From contig NC_090773.1 of assembly GCF_001761485.1 (NCBI RefSeq), positions 3,100,001 through 3,164,000 on the forward strand: DNA of 64,000 nt, in the 5' to 3' direction. Shown here piece after piece: positions 21,601-33,300 of this stretch (position 1 is the first letter of the stretch; each line of letters opens with the position of its first letter). The DNA comes from Yarrowia lipolytica (Eukaryota > Ascomycota > Dipodascomycetes > Dipodascales). The translations under genes were made by a program, and so were the position numbers. The notes under the pieces are model-generated. The model saw only the letters and a list, made by a program, of their open reading frames with translations, made no database searches and was not told where the DNA came from.

Positions 21601-23227
21601 GCCTGCTCGAATGTGGACCATTTCCATGAAGGAGTTTTTGCTGAGTTCGCTGATTGACTCCAAGAACGAAAAGGGCTGGATTGAGGATTTTACTGAGGAC
21701 CACGGTTTCCGAGTCAAGTTCAACATTACATTGTCGGAGAAGGAGATGGAGAAGACACGTCAGATTGGCCTGAGAGAGCGGTTTAAGCTGATTTCGTCGC
21801 TATCAACCTCTAACATGGTGGCGTTCGACCCTGAGGGCCGGATCAAAAAGTACGACTCCCCTGAGGCGATCATGAAGGAGTACTTTCCGGTGCGGCTGGA
21901 GTTTTACCAGAAACGAAAGGACCGGCTGGTTTCTGACTTTGAGCAGCAGCTCGAGAAGCTGACGGCCCAGGCGCGGTTCATCAAGCTCATCATCGACAAG
22001 AAGCTCAACATCAACAACAAGGGCCGAAAGGTGCTGATTGCAGAGCTCTCTGAGCTCAAGTTCCCGCGGTACGGCAAGAACGGCGAGCGGCTCGCATCTG
22101 ACGCCAAAGCCGCCATTGCCGAGGACGAGGAGGCGCCCTCGGATGAGGTTGCTGAAGATCTGGCCGAGGCCGAGGAAATTCACGGCAAGATCCCCACCAA
22201 CGGATACGACTATCTTCTGGGCATGGCGCTGTGGTCTCTGACCAAGGAGCGGTACGAGAAGCTGCTGCGGGAGCGGGACGGAAAGGAGGAGGAGCTGATT
22301 GAGCTGCTGAAAAAGTCCGCCAAGGACATCTGGATGGACGACCTGGACGTGTTCATGGAGGCTTATGAGAAGTTTGAGGAGCAGGACGTGGAGAAGCAGC
22401 AGAAGCTGGACAACTATACTGGTAAGAAGGGCGCCACGAAGCGGAAGCGGGCAGCCAAGAAGAAGGCTGGAGATGACGACGATGAGGATTTTATTGTTGG
22501 CAAGAAGGCCAAGACTGCTGCTAAGCCCAAGACGGCAGCGGCCAAGTCACGTGCCAAGTCGTCTTCAGCGTCGGTTGAGCCCGAGGTGGTGGATTTGGAT
22601 GATGTCAAGGTCAAGAAGGAGCCAGGAATTTCCAAGACCAAGCCCCGTTTGTCCGACACCGCCACCTCTCCCAAGTTCAAGAATACGTTTGGCTCACTTG
22701 GTTCCACTTCCATCTTTGGCGACTCTCCCGTCAAGTCTTCTCCCACCAAGATCAACCGTCTGGGAGCTGCCGGTGGCAGGCTTCAATTTGGATCCGGCAA
22801 GCTCGATTCTGAGTTTGAGATACCCAAGAAGAAGCGGGTGTCGCTGTTTGGATCGCTGTCTGACGATGATGACGATTTGGACATGGGAGGGTCCATTGAG
22901 GAGGTGCAGGATGTGGCCAAACCGGTCAAGAAGGCCGCCCCCAAGAAGGCTGCTCCCAGAGCTGCTCCTAAGGCCGCTCCCAAGAAGACTGCCCCCAAGA
23001 AGAAGTCCATTTTTGACGACTCGGATGAAGACATGAATTTGTCAGACGATGAGGTGGCCGAGGTGGCGTCTTCCGCGTCGTCTAGAGCGTCGTCTAGAGC
23101 GTCGTCGGCTCGACCTCGACGTGCCGCCGCCCCCAAGAAGTCTGTGTACGTCGATTCGGATGATTCGGACCTGGATATTGTCGATGATGAAGAAGATGTG
23201 TCCATGTTCAATGATGATGATGAGTAA
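18614..23227 (+). CDS. TOP2: DNA topoisomerase II
   Basis: 1,537 residues from the ATG placed right after a CTAACCCAG acceptor; the 22 open codons before it are intronic. Nuclear type IIA enzyme that passes one duplex through another using ATP and is essential for sister separation. Visible parts in order: a disordered N-tail with acidic and Lys/Ala/Pro patches (~1-100); GHKL ATPase (NAADNK, GRNGFGAKLCNIFS); transducer with the QTK loop (SQTKEQM); TOPRIM with EGDSA near 540 and DQDHDG near 617; winged-helix/tower with the catalytic Arg-Tyr in KDAAAMRY, Tyr near 875; coiled coil; and a ~280-residue C-terminal tail rich in Lys, Asp and Ser (SLSDDDDDLDMG, PKKAAPKKAAPRAAPK). The catalytic core is intact. 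It is somewhat longer than the S. cerevisiae enzyme (about 1,430), the excess being in the tails. ACGCGT boxes upstream fit cell-cycle control. Confidence 0.97.
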   Translation: MAKQSTLFSSFASDENTPPRPRGKSKPKPTMFSDDDDSLVISDDHSESDFALSDDEPKKKPAKAAAKPKAAPKSKAKPLQEVANDNAPVPSPKGTPKGKKGSASEQYQKLTQLEHILKRPDTYIGSVEATASPMWVWNQTTSALEHKMVTIVPGLYKIFDEILVNAADNKIRDPKMDSLEVTIDADKNEISVMNNGKGIPVEIHDKEKIYIPELIFGNLLTSSNYNDNEKKVVGGRNGFGAKLCNIFSTEFKLETADQKNGKIYTQTWSNNMSKVDKPKIKELKTKKEYTKVTFKPDLKLFNMTELDADTVGVLMRRVYDIAGTTHGVKVKLNGTRLALKDFKAYVDLYLKSLVADEDNEVVQKSKIVHEIVNDRWEVAFAVSDGTYQNVSFVNSIATTSGGTHVNYIADQLVAKLTATAKKKLKDAQVKPAQLKANMFIFINCLIENPAFTSQTKEQMTTKVSAFGSKCELSDKFIKQVTNNTDIMERVLSIAGRNADAALKKTDGSSKKKRITTLVKLEDAQLAGTKRGHECTLILTEGDSAMTMANAGLSVIGRERYGAFPLRGKMLNVREASTDQIMKNAEIQAIKEIIGLQHKKHYTSCKDLRYGHLMIMTDQDHDGSHIKGLIINFLETMFPGLLQIPGFLLEFITPIVKVMVMRGKKVVKTIPFYNMPEYEAWRDFEGQQCTWTSKYFKGLGTTPTADATEYFKDLDRHMKQFHAVTAEDRPFIELAFSKKKADDRKEWLRKYKPGTHLDPKLTHIPVSDFINKELILFSMADNMRSIASVCDGFKPGQRKVLFGSFKRKFTVSIRVAQLVGYISEHTGYHHGEASLGSTIMAMAQDFAGSNNIYLMKPDGGFGSRSQGGKDAAAMRYAQTELMDITKAIFNKQDEPLYNYVTDDDTPVEPEYYLPVLPMLLVNGCEGIGSGWSTSIPPYNPLDIVDNLRRMLKDEPPVPMIPWFRGWHGEVEPVGDGRYKVKGLIEQVDERTLCITELPARMWTISMKEFLLSSLIDSKNEKGWIEDFTEDHGFRVKFNITLSEKEMEKTRQIGLRERFKLISSLSTSNMVAFDPEGRIKKYDSPEAIMKEYFPVRLEFYQKRKDRLVSDFEQQLEKLTAQARFIKLIIDKKLNINNKGRKVLIAELSELKFPRYGKNGERLASDAKAAIAEDEEAPSDEVAEDLAEAEEIHGKIPTNGYDYLLGMALWSLTKERYEKLLRERDGKEEELIELLKKSAKDIWMDDLDVFMEAYEKFEEQDVEKQQKLDNYTGKKGATKRKRAAKKKAGDDDDEDFIVGKKAKTAAKPKTAAAKSRAKSSSASVEPEVVDLDDVKVKKEPGISKTKPRLSDTATSPKFKNTFGSLGSTSIFGDSPVKSSPTKINRLGAAGGRLQFGSGKLDSEFEIPKKKRVSLFGSLSDDDDDLDMGGSIEEVQDVAKPVKKAAPKKAAPRAAPKAAPKKTAPKKKSIFDDSDEDMNLSDDEVAEVASSASSRASSRASSARPRRAAAPKKSVYVDSDDSDLDIVDDEEDVSMFNDDDE

Positions 23228-24839
23228 GGTCGGGCGACCATGATGGTCACTTTTTGAGAAAGTAATTTATTGTTTGTGATTATGGTGGATGGTGGTAATG
23301 TAGTGTCAGAGACTGGTATTGTAGCTATTGGATATTGTATTTTAATTCTCGTATCTATTAAATTAATTAAATAGTTTTTTTAGTCAGGAAGACATCAAGT
23401 CTGTACATATCGTTGTCAACTCCTTCGATTCTCAATTAGAAAAAAAAGTATGAAATTCTACTTTTTAATTCTCCCATATAAACCAATCTATATTTTCTTA
23501 TTACCACTCTCAAATGTTTCTATTTAGTATTTCCCCAAATTCTAAGTAAATACGTCCCTCATTAGTTGACTTATTACATCTGGCTCTAACTCTCCCAGTA
23601 TAGATCCGATCCCCAGAATTTCAGCTATAATCTGCTTATCTGTGGCTCACAAGCAATTTTTGTCCTTCGAAAAATCCAGCTAGTCTCCCACAGCCACCCA
23701 AATGCCCACTCTTTCGTGCCACACTCCATAAACGTCTCGCTAAAAAGAAATTGACAGATCTAAACTTTCGTGATAGACCCTCTCGTCATTTTTCAACTAT
23801 TCACAACTCTTGATATAAAGGTTCAATTGTGACAATGTGACGAATTCAACGCCAAAACGACCATTTAATCATCAGAAAACAGGTCTTTTCATACATAATA
23901 CCGCCAATAATGTCTTGAATCGCCTCGATTCGTCACTTTCTGTTCAACTTTGTCAGCACTCTACACTAGCATCTACAAGTACTTGTATCTCGCTCAATAA
24001 TGATCATATTCAACCTATCTCTTCTCAAACAGATGAGACCAAATTCCCCCTTTCAATATTTGTTTCACAACCTCCAATTCGTCTTCTTTTCCGAACATGC
24101 AATTGTACTCGTACAATAGACCAAACTGTACAGGAAGAATCAGAGTCGTATACCGGAGGAATTGAGATGTTTTTGAAAAACCACCAAAAAAAAAAAAAAA
24201 AACACAACAAACAAACAAACAAACATACAAACAAACAGAAGAAGCAACCTTCAGTCTCGCGACATAAACTGGAATCCCAAATATTTCCCCATCTACCCTC
24301 GATTCCAAGCTCTTTTTAGGTGGAGATGTCGTGGTGCATTCGCTTGATCTCCTTCACAAAGTGGTTCAATAGATAGAAGAGAAACATCAAAAGATTCTCC
24401 TCCAATATCTAAAATGAGCACGGTTTGCTCGCCAGTCTCCTTATTGACACCCAACAATGGCGGCGGAAGTAGGCTCATTCTCTGAACATTCAAAAAAAAC
24501 AAAAAAAACAAACGTCCTTGGTGGTCTAGAGGAGATCTCTGTTGAGGTCCCGGTAAATATGTACTTTTGAAATTCAAGATAATTGTTTGTATCTTAGTAA
24601 ATGTCCAATATTCCCTTCGTTCGTCCCGGAAAAGTGCTATCAAATTGTTCCTGAATGGGTAGGGCAGTTTGTTCTGGTAGTTGTAGTATTGAAGATATTA
24701 GTGATACTCTGCATCACTCAAAAATGCTTCAATCAATTTGGTTGAAATTCCAGCAGATAATATATATCATTAATATCCCCTCGGGTCTTTTTATTCGATC
24801 GTTCTGATCTTCAACTATTTTTTTTTATTGATTTTTTTC
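23228..24839. other. Intergenic, 3' of TOP2
   Basis: AT-rich spacer between TOP2 and the LINE fragment, both ending here. It holds an A-run at 24186-24201 followed by CAAACAAA units. The small open frames (for example 23837-24319) are low complexity and not recognised. Confidence 0.55.
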
Positions 24840-26075
24840 TTTCTTTATAATTCCATCAATCAGAGCGTGTATATTTAGCGTGAGCAGACCTCACGAGGAC
24901 GTCATGTGTACCAGCCATCGTAATAGTGCCCCTAGAGTAGAAAACAACTTCGGCGCTCATTCCTCTCCGCGCTTCCGCCTCATAGCCACGATCACCATGT
25001 CGCGACGATATGCTGCAGAAGCTCGGGTGAACAAGTGAGCGAAGTCTCGCTGGACCACGGGGTCAGTACCCACTCGGCCAGTTTTTCGCATAGCTCGCTC
25101 GAACTGCCACAAAGCATGGGCGAGCTCTCTAATGTAATTCAGCGGGCCGTCCTTGGCTTCCAGTAAGATCCAGTCCGCCATCTTTGATGGAAGGGGGACA
25201 CCAATCTTCTGGCAGATGGCCTTGGACGCTGGACAATTGACAAAAAGGTGCTCGTGGAGGTAGTTCTTCTGTTTGAAGAGTTGACTAGAACTACATCCAA
25301 TGTCTCTGTACTGGACAGATCTTGATTTGGGGTACCACCGGGTGAAGGGGAGGCGGCTCAGCCGCAACATGTGTAGCGTAGCAGCGCTCTTATCATCTCG
25401 TCGGTAGTGCTTGCTCAGGAACTGATTTGTCTTAAGCCAGAGTAGGTGGTTCGGATCAAGCTCAGATGGCAGTGTCTCCAACCAGTGCTTGTTCTTCATG
25501 ACCTTGAAACGATCTCGCCAGCTATCCTTTGCCACCTTGACAGGGACATCGATTTGCGACTCGAGATATGCAACTTGCTCCCGAGACATGGTTGCGATCG
25601 GGTTTTCACGACGCTGGCGTTCGAACAGGTCAACTTTCGTCCTCTCACTTGACCACTGCGCCCTAGGGCGCAAGTCGGCTGGAGACTCCGCCAGTACAGC
25701 TATAAGAGACAGCCTTGCAAGTCCTCGCAGACATCGGTCCATGGAGTCAGATAGGAAATGGCGCTAGTGCCAGTTTCCCGTCTCGAACCACCTAATCTTG
25801 CTCATTCTCGTAGCAGAGTGGGATTGGAGCCCGTAGCCCAAGTCTACTGTCTCACTAGCAAAGAGAAACATAGCGTTTTGTCTTGCAGCAGTATCATCCC
25901 TGAAGAAGCGAGCCGCTCGCGTGGCACGGAGACTCTTTGCTTGCTCAACAATGTTCAAAAGGCCAATGCCTCCTGCTCTGAGAGGCTGATAGATGAGCTC
26001 GTCGTTGAAGGTGCGCTTGCCGTCCTTGTTCTCGCCAACCAGTAATCCGTTGATCTTGTCGCTGATTACTAATCA
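24840..26075 (-). mobile_element. 5'-truncated LINE (Ylli-like, L1 clade), 3' part
   Basis: Minus-strand remnant of a non-LTR retrotransposon. From 26072 leftward one frame carries the region after the reverse transcriptase: INGLLVGENKDGKR, then PLRAGGIGLLNIVEQAKSLR, a typical post-RT motif. The same frame continues past one in-frame TAG at 25764-25766 into 261 codons that end with a zf-RVT-like His/Cys patch (YLHEHLFVNCPASK) and a TGA at 24957-24959. A ~120-base 3'UTR and an A-rich tail (T-rich on the plus strand, about 24820-24855) follow. An upstream TGA at 26073-26075 marks the left limit of the readable frame. The endonuclease and RT core are absent, so the copy is dead. 5' truncation is usual for LINEs. 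The Ylli name rests on knowledge that Y. lipolytica carries this L1-type family, not on alignment. The 3' boundary is approximate. Confidence 0.75.
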
Positions 26076-26116
26076 CACCTCTTGAACTAGCTCATCAACT
26101 TACCCAGTCTACACAT

Positions 26117-26198
26117 GGCATCCTGGCCGAGCGGTTAAGGCGAGAGATTAGAAATCTCTTGGGGTTTCCCCGCGTAGGTTCGAATCCTGCGGATGTCG
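26117..26198 (+). tRNA. tRNA-Ser(AGA)
   Basis: An 82-base class II tRNA. The acceptor arms GGCATCC and GGATGTC pair over seven positions (one G-U). The D arm is GGCCGAGCGGTTAAGGC. The anticodon stem AGAGA/TCTCT encloses the loop TTAGAAA, anticodon AGA. A long variable arm (GGGGTTTCCCC) and a T arm with GGTTCGAATCC follow. The long variable arm, discriminator G and AGA anticodon identify serine. It is intron-less, with internal A and B boxes and a T-run terminator just after. Confidence 0.97.
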
Positions 26199-26203
26199 CC
26201 ATC

Positions 26204-26208
26204 TTTTT
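26204..26208 (+). terminator. RNA polymerase III terminator
   Basis: Five T bases six bases after the mature 3' end of tRNA-Ser. Confidence 0.85.
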
Positions 26209-27380
26209 GTTTCCTTTTGCCTGTATATTTCTCCGTTTCATGTAATGTGGTTGAGAAAAGAGAAAAAATGAAAAAATGAAAAATGTTTTTTTTTTTTTAT
26301 TTTTTTAATTTTTTAATTTTTTTAAAAAAGAAAAAGCAAAAGCAAAACATCAATATGACCAAAAAATGTCAAAAAATGTCAAACATAGATAGCAACGCAA
26401 CGAAAAGAGATAGCACCAACCAACTACTCACCCTCTATACGTATCACGTGACATCGACCCTCTCCCAGGAATCTGATGTCAATTGTTTGAGCAGACAAAT
26501 CCACCTGGGCTACGGTTGTATATTATATCCTCCTAGATACTGGTCACGTGACTCCAACAAGCCTGTAGAGTAGGTACGAGTGTACTGTTCAACTACGGTA
26601 CAGTACTTGTACTGTAGTGAATATTGAGGGGTCGATTTAGGGATAATAAGTTTAAATAAACTATGAAGAAATGTCGAGTAAAACGTCAACTAAAAGTAGT
26701 TAGTCATCCGGATGAAAGAGGTGTTAAATTGGAATTTTGTATGACAATATATTCAGACGACGATTTAGTAGTTATAAACTTACTCATTACTTACTGATCC
26801 ATACACTTTTCATTTCGGCGACATCTCAGCAACGTTCAAAATGAACCCCCAGCAGGATTTAGTTTTCAACTATTTTCAACTAAAGCTTTTAACTAAAAAG
26901 AAGTTGTTATAGAAAAACACTTAGAAAGCCATATTGTATTTTGTTAGTATGAAATAAATAAATAGAATGGATGTTTTATCCGCTCTATATTCTTTTCTTC
27001 TCTCTGTGGCATTTTTTTGAGGCTCCACGTTCCATTTTGCGCATTATATACGATACTTGTACAACGATATTAAGGAGGGGTTCATGATGTTTGGGAGAAG
27101 GAGAATCGGCGATTTGGACAGGAAAAACAACAAAATCCGAGAAAAATAAAAAAAACCGAGAAAAAAAATACAAAATAACAACAGACATCCTTGTGATCAC
27201 GTGACCGAGACCAGCCCGATGCCGCTCTTCTTTTAGCGCTCCAGTTCGGGCCCGGCTACAACGCCTGGTGGATTTTTTTCGCGCCAAAATAAAGTTCTCC
27301 CACCACATTCACCTCCTCGCATAACTGGCGACTCCTGCAGACTTGGCCAGCTAATTACACCACGACGAAGCGATATTGGG
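26209..27380. other. Intergenic, tRNA-Ser to TAO3
   Basis: TAO3 promoter region. It has T/A-rich patches at 26240-26335, three CACGTG motifs (about 26446, 26544, 27197) and AT-rich sequence at 26640-26990. The small open frames are not recognised. Confidence 0.55.
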
Positions 27381-30300
27381 ATGGTGAGTAGAGCAGGAGA
27401 GGGGGGAGAGAGATTATGAGGTCATGTGGAGGTCACATGGGCACGTCTGGGTCACGTGGGTGCCTACTGGTCACGTGGTCTACTCTGGGGAGAGGCTGGG
27501 GGCGGCAAGAGCACCAGTCTGGCTGATTCAGCGGTGGGGGTAGGGAGGGTATGGGGTGGAATGAGATATTCAGATGTTTGTTTGGGGGATGCGGGCAGGG
27601 GTTGAGTCACGTGACCAGCGGTTGGGTCACGTGGCCAACCGTCAAATCACACGACTGATTGTGATCTCCTTCTCCTCACCATCCCGTTAGCATTGCTGGT
27701 CACACCAGTTGGGGTGAGACTAGATTGAGGCCACTGTGGCCAATTTGGGTTGCGAGATTCTTTCAGAGGGCGTTTTGCGACATTGTTAGTGTCAGAGGTT
27801 ATTTGGAGGTTGTATCCAGCGTGTTTCTGACGTCTTGCGGCCCCACCAAGTTCCACCGATGCAGTCCCAGTCCTGGTGTCACTCAGATCGAGCAATTGAC
27901 ATATCTTCATCGAGACAGTGATAGATAGATTACGGCACTTGAAGAACGCGGGATGACGTGGTCTCATTCACATCAACTCTGTCGTAGTCATAGTCGGGGC
28001 ATTTCAGTGGCAGCCCATTCTAGTCTCATCTGCGTCATGTCACCTGTGCAACCATCACTGACGTGAGATTGTTTGCTATTGCTACTTGTCAGACTACTTT
28101 CCGCGCTACTTGTCAGACTATTTGTCTGGCGGGTCACGGTCTCTTTAAAAAATCTCCGCACTACCGCTCCACCGACCACCGCACCACCACTTCCACACAC
28201 TGCTAACCCAGAACGAAATCACAATCCCAGACCTTTCGTCGCCGGCCCAAATAGCCATTCCCACGTCACTGGACACTCCACCGGTACGTGTGGACCGACC
28301 TGTGGAGGAAAAGAAGGAGAAGAAAGACGACTCGAAAACGCCGAGTGAATATGCCTTGCATATTTTGTTTACACAGGTGAGTATGGAAACGCCCAAGTAC
28401 GGTTAAAGGTCCGAGTGGACCCAATGAGCTGGCAATGAATGACCTGTGCTATGAATGAGCTGATACTCAGAAGCAACCACACGAGCGACAAAGAACAGTA
28501 AAATGGGGACAGTCAGGAGTCGAATCGATACTACTGTTCCACTGAGATGTCTCTGCTGACACGTGACCCTTCAGTAATGGCCATGCTTTTCTCGAGATGG
28601 CGCAGTCCGACACACTGTAGAGGTCTACGACTGTCGTGTCCTTTTGGCGCTCTTTGGCGCCTTTGGACTCTGGTAGAGGCGTGAGTGAATCTCGCAGATA
28701 TCACGATGCACCTCCAAAGTCTGCTGGTAGGGCCATCTCAGGTTATGTGACTCGTCGCTAAGCTACGTCAAGACCAAAGTCATGTTCTACAGATTCGTCT
28801 GGTCACAAGGAGCCCGAGATACAGTCGTTCACATGACTAAGTAATGGTTAAAATCATGGTCAACACTCTGGTCAGGCTCTGAGAATGCAAGAACACGTTC
28901 ACGTGCTGTTCGCTGTTCTCCAGATCCACTCATGACTTGTTTTGTGCCTCGTCAGGCTCTGATCAATTGTGTACGTGGCTACGTCACGGTCTGACTCCTC
29001 TCTACTTCGCTAACCCAGTTTGTCCGTTACGCAGAACGCAAACTCAACCTCTGCATCTCCACCCCCGACTCCGACCCCAACATCACCGACATTCTCGGCG
29101 AGGGCGCGGACCCCGCATTCGATAAGATCATCGTCTCTCTCGGCTACATTGCACGCCGGGAGCCGAAACCGGTGATCGACAGCGTCATGTTCTGGCGCAA
29201 GTCCAAGTCCGAGGTTGCCGTCAACTCGGCCGCCGCCGCTCATACTGCCGCGGCCTCCGCATCTGCCGTGACCGGCCATTCTCGACAAAACTCGCGTGCC
29301 AGCGACATGGGCAGCGGCGGATTTGGCAGTGCCCAGCTCCAGGAGCACGCCAGCAGCGCCAGAGAGGCAGCTCTGGTCGCAGACAAAAAGTCGCTCATCA
29401 GTATCTACATTCTCTGCCGAGTTTTAATTGAGGTGGTCAAACAGACAGACACGGACTCGTTGGGTGAGGATCTGCGTGATAAGCTGGAGGAAATTGTCTT
29501 CAAACAGCTGCGAACGACGGACCCGGCGGTGCTGGCTACCAGCCACGTGCGCCACGCCAACTGGAACCTGTTTGCGCAGCTTTTGGGCCAGATGAGCAAC
29601 ACCAACTTTGTTTCGGTTACGGACCGTTTCCTCGGCGATCTGGGTCGGGCCGGCGAGCCAACCTCCAAGGAGAAAGAGACCCAGCTGGAGCTCGTGATTC
29701 AAGGAATGTGCCATTTGCAACTGAAAATATACCCCATGGACCAGCTGGACGAGTCTGCGGACTTTCTGCAGTCTCTGGGACAGTTTTTCCTGCGCTCTCA
29801 TCTGCCCAGAATTAAATACGCATACATGGACGTTTTCAACAAGCTCTTGTTGCCGGTGGTGTCTGTGGGTACTGTGGAACTTAACCATCCGGTGTGGGTG
29901 CAGGCCATTTCCGAAATCTACCCCAGAGTCATTGCCAGCATTCCAAAAACGTCCAAGCAAGGCTCTGGAGGCCCGGCCATTGTGGCGGCAACGACTCTTT
30001 TGACTGTGTCTCCTCAGGAATACTTTGCGCAGAATTGGTCAGCACTACTCGATGTCATCATATCACGGTTCAAGGAGAAGCAGTCGCGAGGCCATATGGC
30101 CGTTTGTCTAGCAAGATTATTGTGGGTCTATGTTTTCCGATGCTCCGAGTCGTTGAACCATACAACCAAACGTCTGGAGGGAATCACACGACAAATGTTC
30201 CCTGCGGGGTCCAAAAAGGGATGGGCGTCGCTAGACCCGTCGATACTACACCCCACAATCCAGGTTTTGCGGTTCATGGGCTTCTCCAACCCCTCCTACA

Positions 30301-33300
30301 CCATTGACCAGATTTTGTACCAGCTCATGCATACCCAGTTGCTGGAGGGATCGGCCAGTGTGGGGCTAGAGAGCCTGTCTCCCGAGCGACTTATTATTGG
30401 CATGAAGGCGTACATGTACATGTTGCATGACTATGAGCAGGACCAGAAGCCGACGTTTTTGACCGACGATGCTCTCAACGAGGTTGTACGGTCGCATTCC
30501 TATGTCGAGGGCCCCTTCCACCGCCAGAAGACCAAGCTGCTGGAGGAATTTCATGACACCTTTTCTCAAATTCTCGGTAAGCTGTTTTATCTGTGCGACA
30601 CGTATTTCTCCACTAACAAGGACGAAGAAGTCAAGAGAAGCTACCAATTGCCCAGTGCTAAGACGCCGATTGCAGTTTCGTTCCATTTTGGCGCCAACGA
30701 CAGCACCACTCTCAATCGCGGGGCGTTTCTGGACCTGCTCTGTTACACCATTGAGTGCATTCCGTGGTGTCCCCCGTCCAACCTAAAGTTTTCAAAGCTG
30801 CTGGAAATGCTTTGCCGAAACACTTTGTCGGTGGCGCCGGTGAGCCAGGCGGCCAGCAACGCCCTTAAAAAATTTGTCGTTGCCGGAAAGGAAGGCAAAT
30901 CAGTCATTGAGGTGTTTGCCAAGTTTATGTTTTCTTTCGAACAGCAAAATTTCTGCAGCACCGAATTCCCGGCTACCGCCACGGACCGGTTCGAGTCTCT
31001 GCTCAAGCTGTACGTGACTCTGTTGGAGCTGTGGCTCGACACCATCAAGTCCAAGAACGACGACTCGGTGGACTTCAACTCGGTCTGGGCCGTGGTGGAA
31101 GAGGTAGAGAGCAACGGGCTGTTTTTCCTGTGTTCTCAGAACCGCAATGTGCGCCATTTGGCCCTCAAGATTCTGCGGCTGACCGTGTCGTTTGACGAGG
31201 TGTTGTCGGGTGTGTCTGGATCACGTGTCATTTCGCTGCTAGACTCCACCTCCGGCAACGACCTTCTCAGCCAAGCCAACCCGGCGATTGAGCTCAACAC
31301 CCCTGAAAAGACCCGGCTCAGCAAGCTGACCAGCAAAAACAAGGCATCGCTGGCCCAACTGTCCGACTCGGACTACGGAGTCGACACGTCCATCTGGCTC
31401 AAGGTCTTCCCCTGCTTCATGCAGCAATGCTTTGTGGCCTATCCCATGCCCGTGGCGCTGTTCAGAAACATTGTCTGCCTGCGCCTAGTGCAGATGCACG
31501 ACGCCGTGGTCTCGTTTGCCGAGCAGCAGACGGCGGGACCCCATTCCTTCAGTCTGCGACACCCAATGCGAAACCAGGCGGAAATGCTCATTGAGCAGTG
31601 GCAGATCTACCTCATCGTGGCCTGCTGCACGTTGACGTTGACCGACGACAAGACCAATGACCAGGCGGGAGTGCCTACTTCTGCTTCTCACAACCGCAAG
31701 AGATCAGTGCCCCGGATTCCAGCGTCACAACAAAAGATTACGTCTGCCAAGTCCGTTTTCCGAATGGTAATCCCCCTCATGACCGTGGACCACCCGTTGA
31801 TTCGTGACTCGATCATCGCCGGGCTCTCCTGTATCAACGTGAACATCTACGCGTCGCTTTTGGAGTGCCTGCAAGCCTGTGTGGGAAACTGGAAGGAAGA
31901 GCGACGACGTTTGCGTCAGATGAGCCACCATCGGCGAACCAGTTCCGAGGTGAGTAATCCGGACACGCTGATTATCGAGGTGACTCGAATTCTGAGGCTG
32001 ACGGCGCATTTCATCCAAAACGATGAGATTCTCAAGGACGAGTGGATTCTTGAATTTCTGTCGTCGTACATCAAGGACATGAAGGCGTTTTTGTCGCTAC
32101 CCGAGGTCCAGGTGGAATGGGACTATCAGCGTCTGAGGCGGTATTTCTGCGGGTTTCTGGAAACCGTCTATCTGGGCATCATCAAGACCCCGAACCCCGC
32201 CAGATGGCTGCCGTTTGAGGGCCGCATTTCGTGTTTCACCGTTATTGAAGAGTGGTGTGGACATGGCCAGCACTGGGCCTTGTCCAAGGACCGAGAAATG
32301 CAAATGAGGAGGGTGGTTTTGGGCCGGACCCGGGAGAGCAAAGACCAGTCTATGATTGTTGCTTCCATGGAGCTGGAGCGACGCAAACTCGAGCTGGCGG
32401 CGCTCTCGTGCATGGCTGTGCTTTGTTCGGGACCGGCGGTTCAAGCGGTGGAGAGCAACGGCGAGACCCGAGCGGTTCTGGCCTTCAACATCACCGGGCT
32501 GATGAAATGGATCGACGCCATTCTCTCGTCGCCCGGTGAACAGATGAAGAGAATCGGCACATTGGCACTGCGAAACCTGCTTGTGAATAACTCTGACCAG
32601 ACCGCCATCACCGACGAGGCCGTGGCCCATTGTTTCCAGGACCACGAAGACCCCGTGCAGAACCACTGCTACTTTCACACCCTGGTGGACGTGATTCTCG
32701 GCGACGTGAATTACCCGGTCAAGATCCACCAGCTGCTGGTTTTGGCGCTCTTCAAGGTCGGAGACAGCGACCGAACCACCCGCTGTTTGGCCATCAAACT
32801 GCTCACCTTTTTGGAGCGCCAGTATTTTGCCACCTCGGTTGTGCGCGAGTTCCAAATCTCCGTGTGCGACACGACTCAGGCGGTCTACAAAAAGGCACTG
32901 TTCGACCTGTCCACTCGGTACGCCCAGGACCACGCCAACAAGGCGTACTACGTCTTTTCCGAGCTCACCCGGTACTTTCACAACGTGTCACCTTCTTCTC
33001 GAAGAGACATTTTGGCGGCGGTTCTGCCGTGGGTCCAGGCTCTGGAACTCAAGCTCGATTCCAGCAACATTCTGTGCCCATCGAGTTATATGGTGGTGGT
33101 CAATCTGCTGGAAATCACGGCGCGGTTCTCTCAGGTGATTCCCCACGAGGTCCAGGCTCTGTGGATCGCGCTGGGCAACTCCAGCCAACATGCCGGCAAC
33201 GTGGATCTCATTCTCGACTTTGTCATGAAGGAGTCCATTCGCCGACGAGACCCCATGTTTGTCGAGTGCTGCAGACAGATTGTGGTGTATTTGAGCATGA

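Noticed and set aside
19970-21703. 577-codon open frame antisense to TOP2
   Set aside because: Covers the most conserved, codon-biased part of TOP2 and has no recognisable domain.
23837-24319. 160-codon plus-strand frame 3' of TOP2
   Set aside because: Ends in A-run and CAAA-repeat coded Lys/Asn/Thr; no domain and poor codon use.
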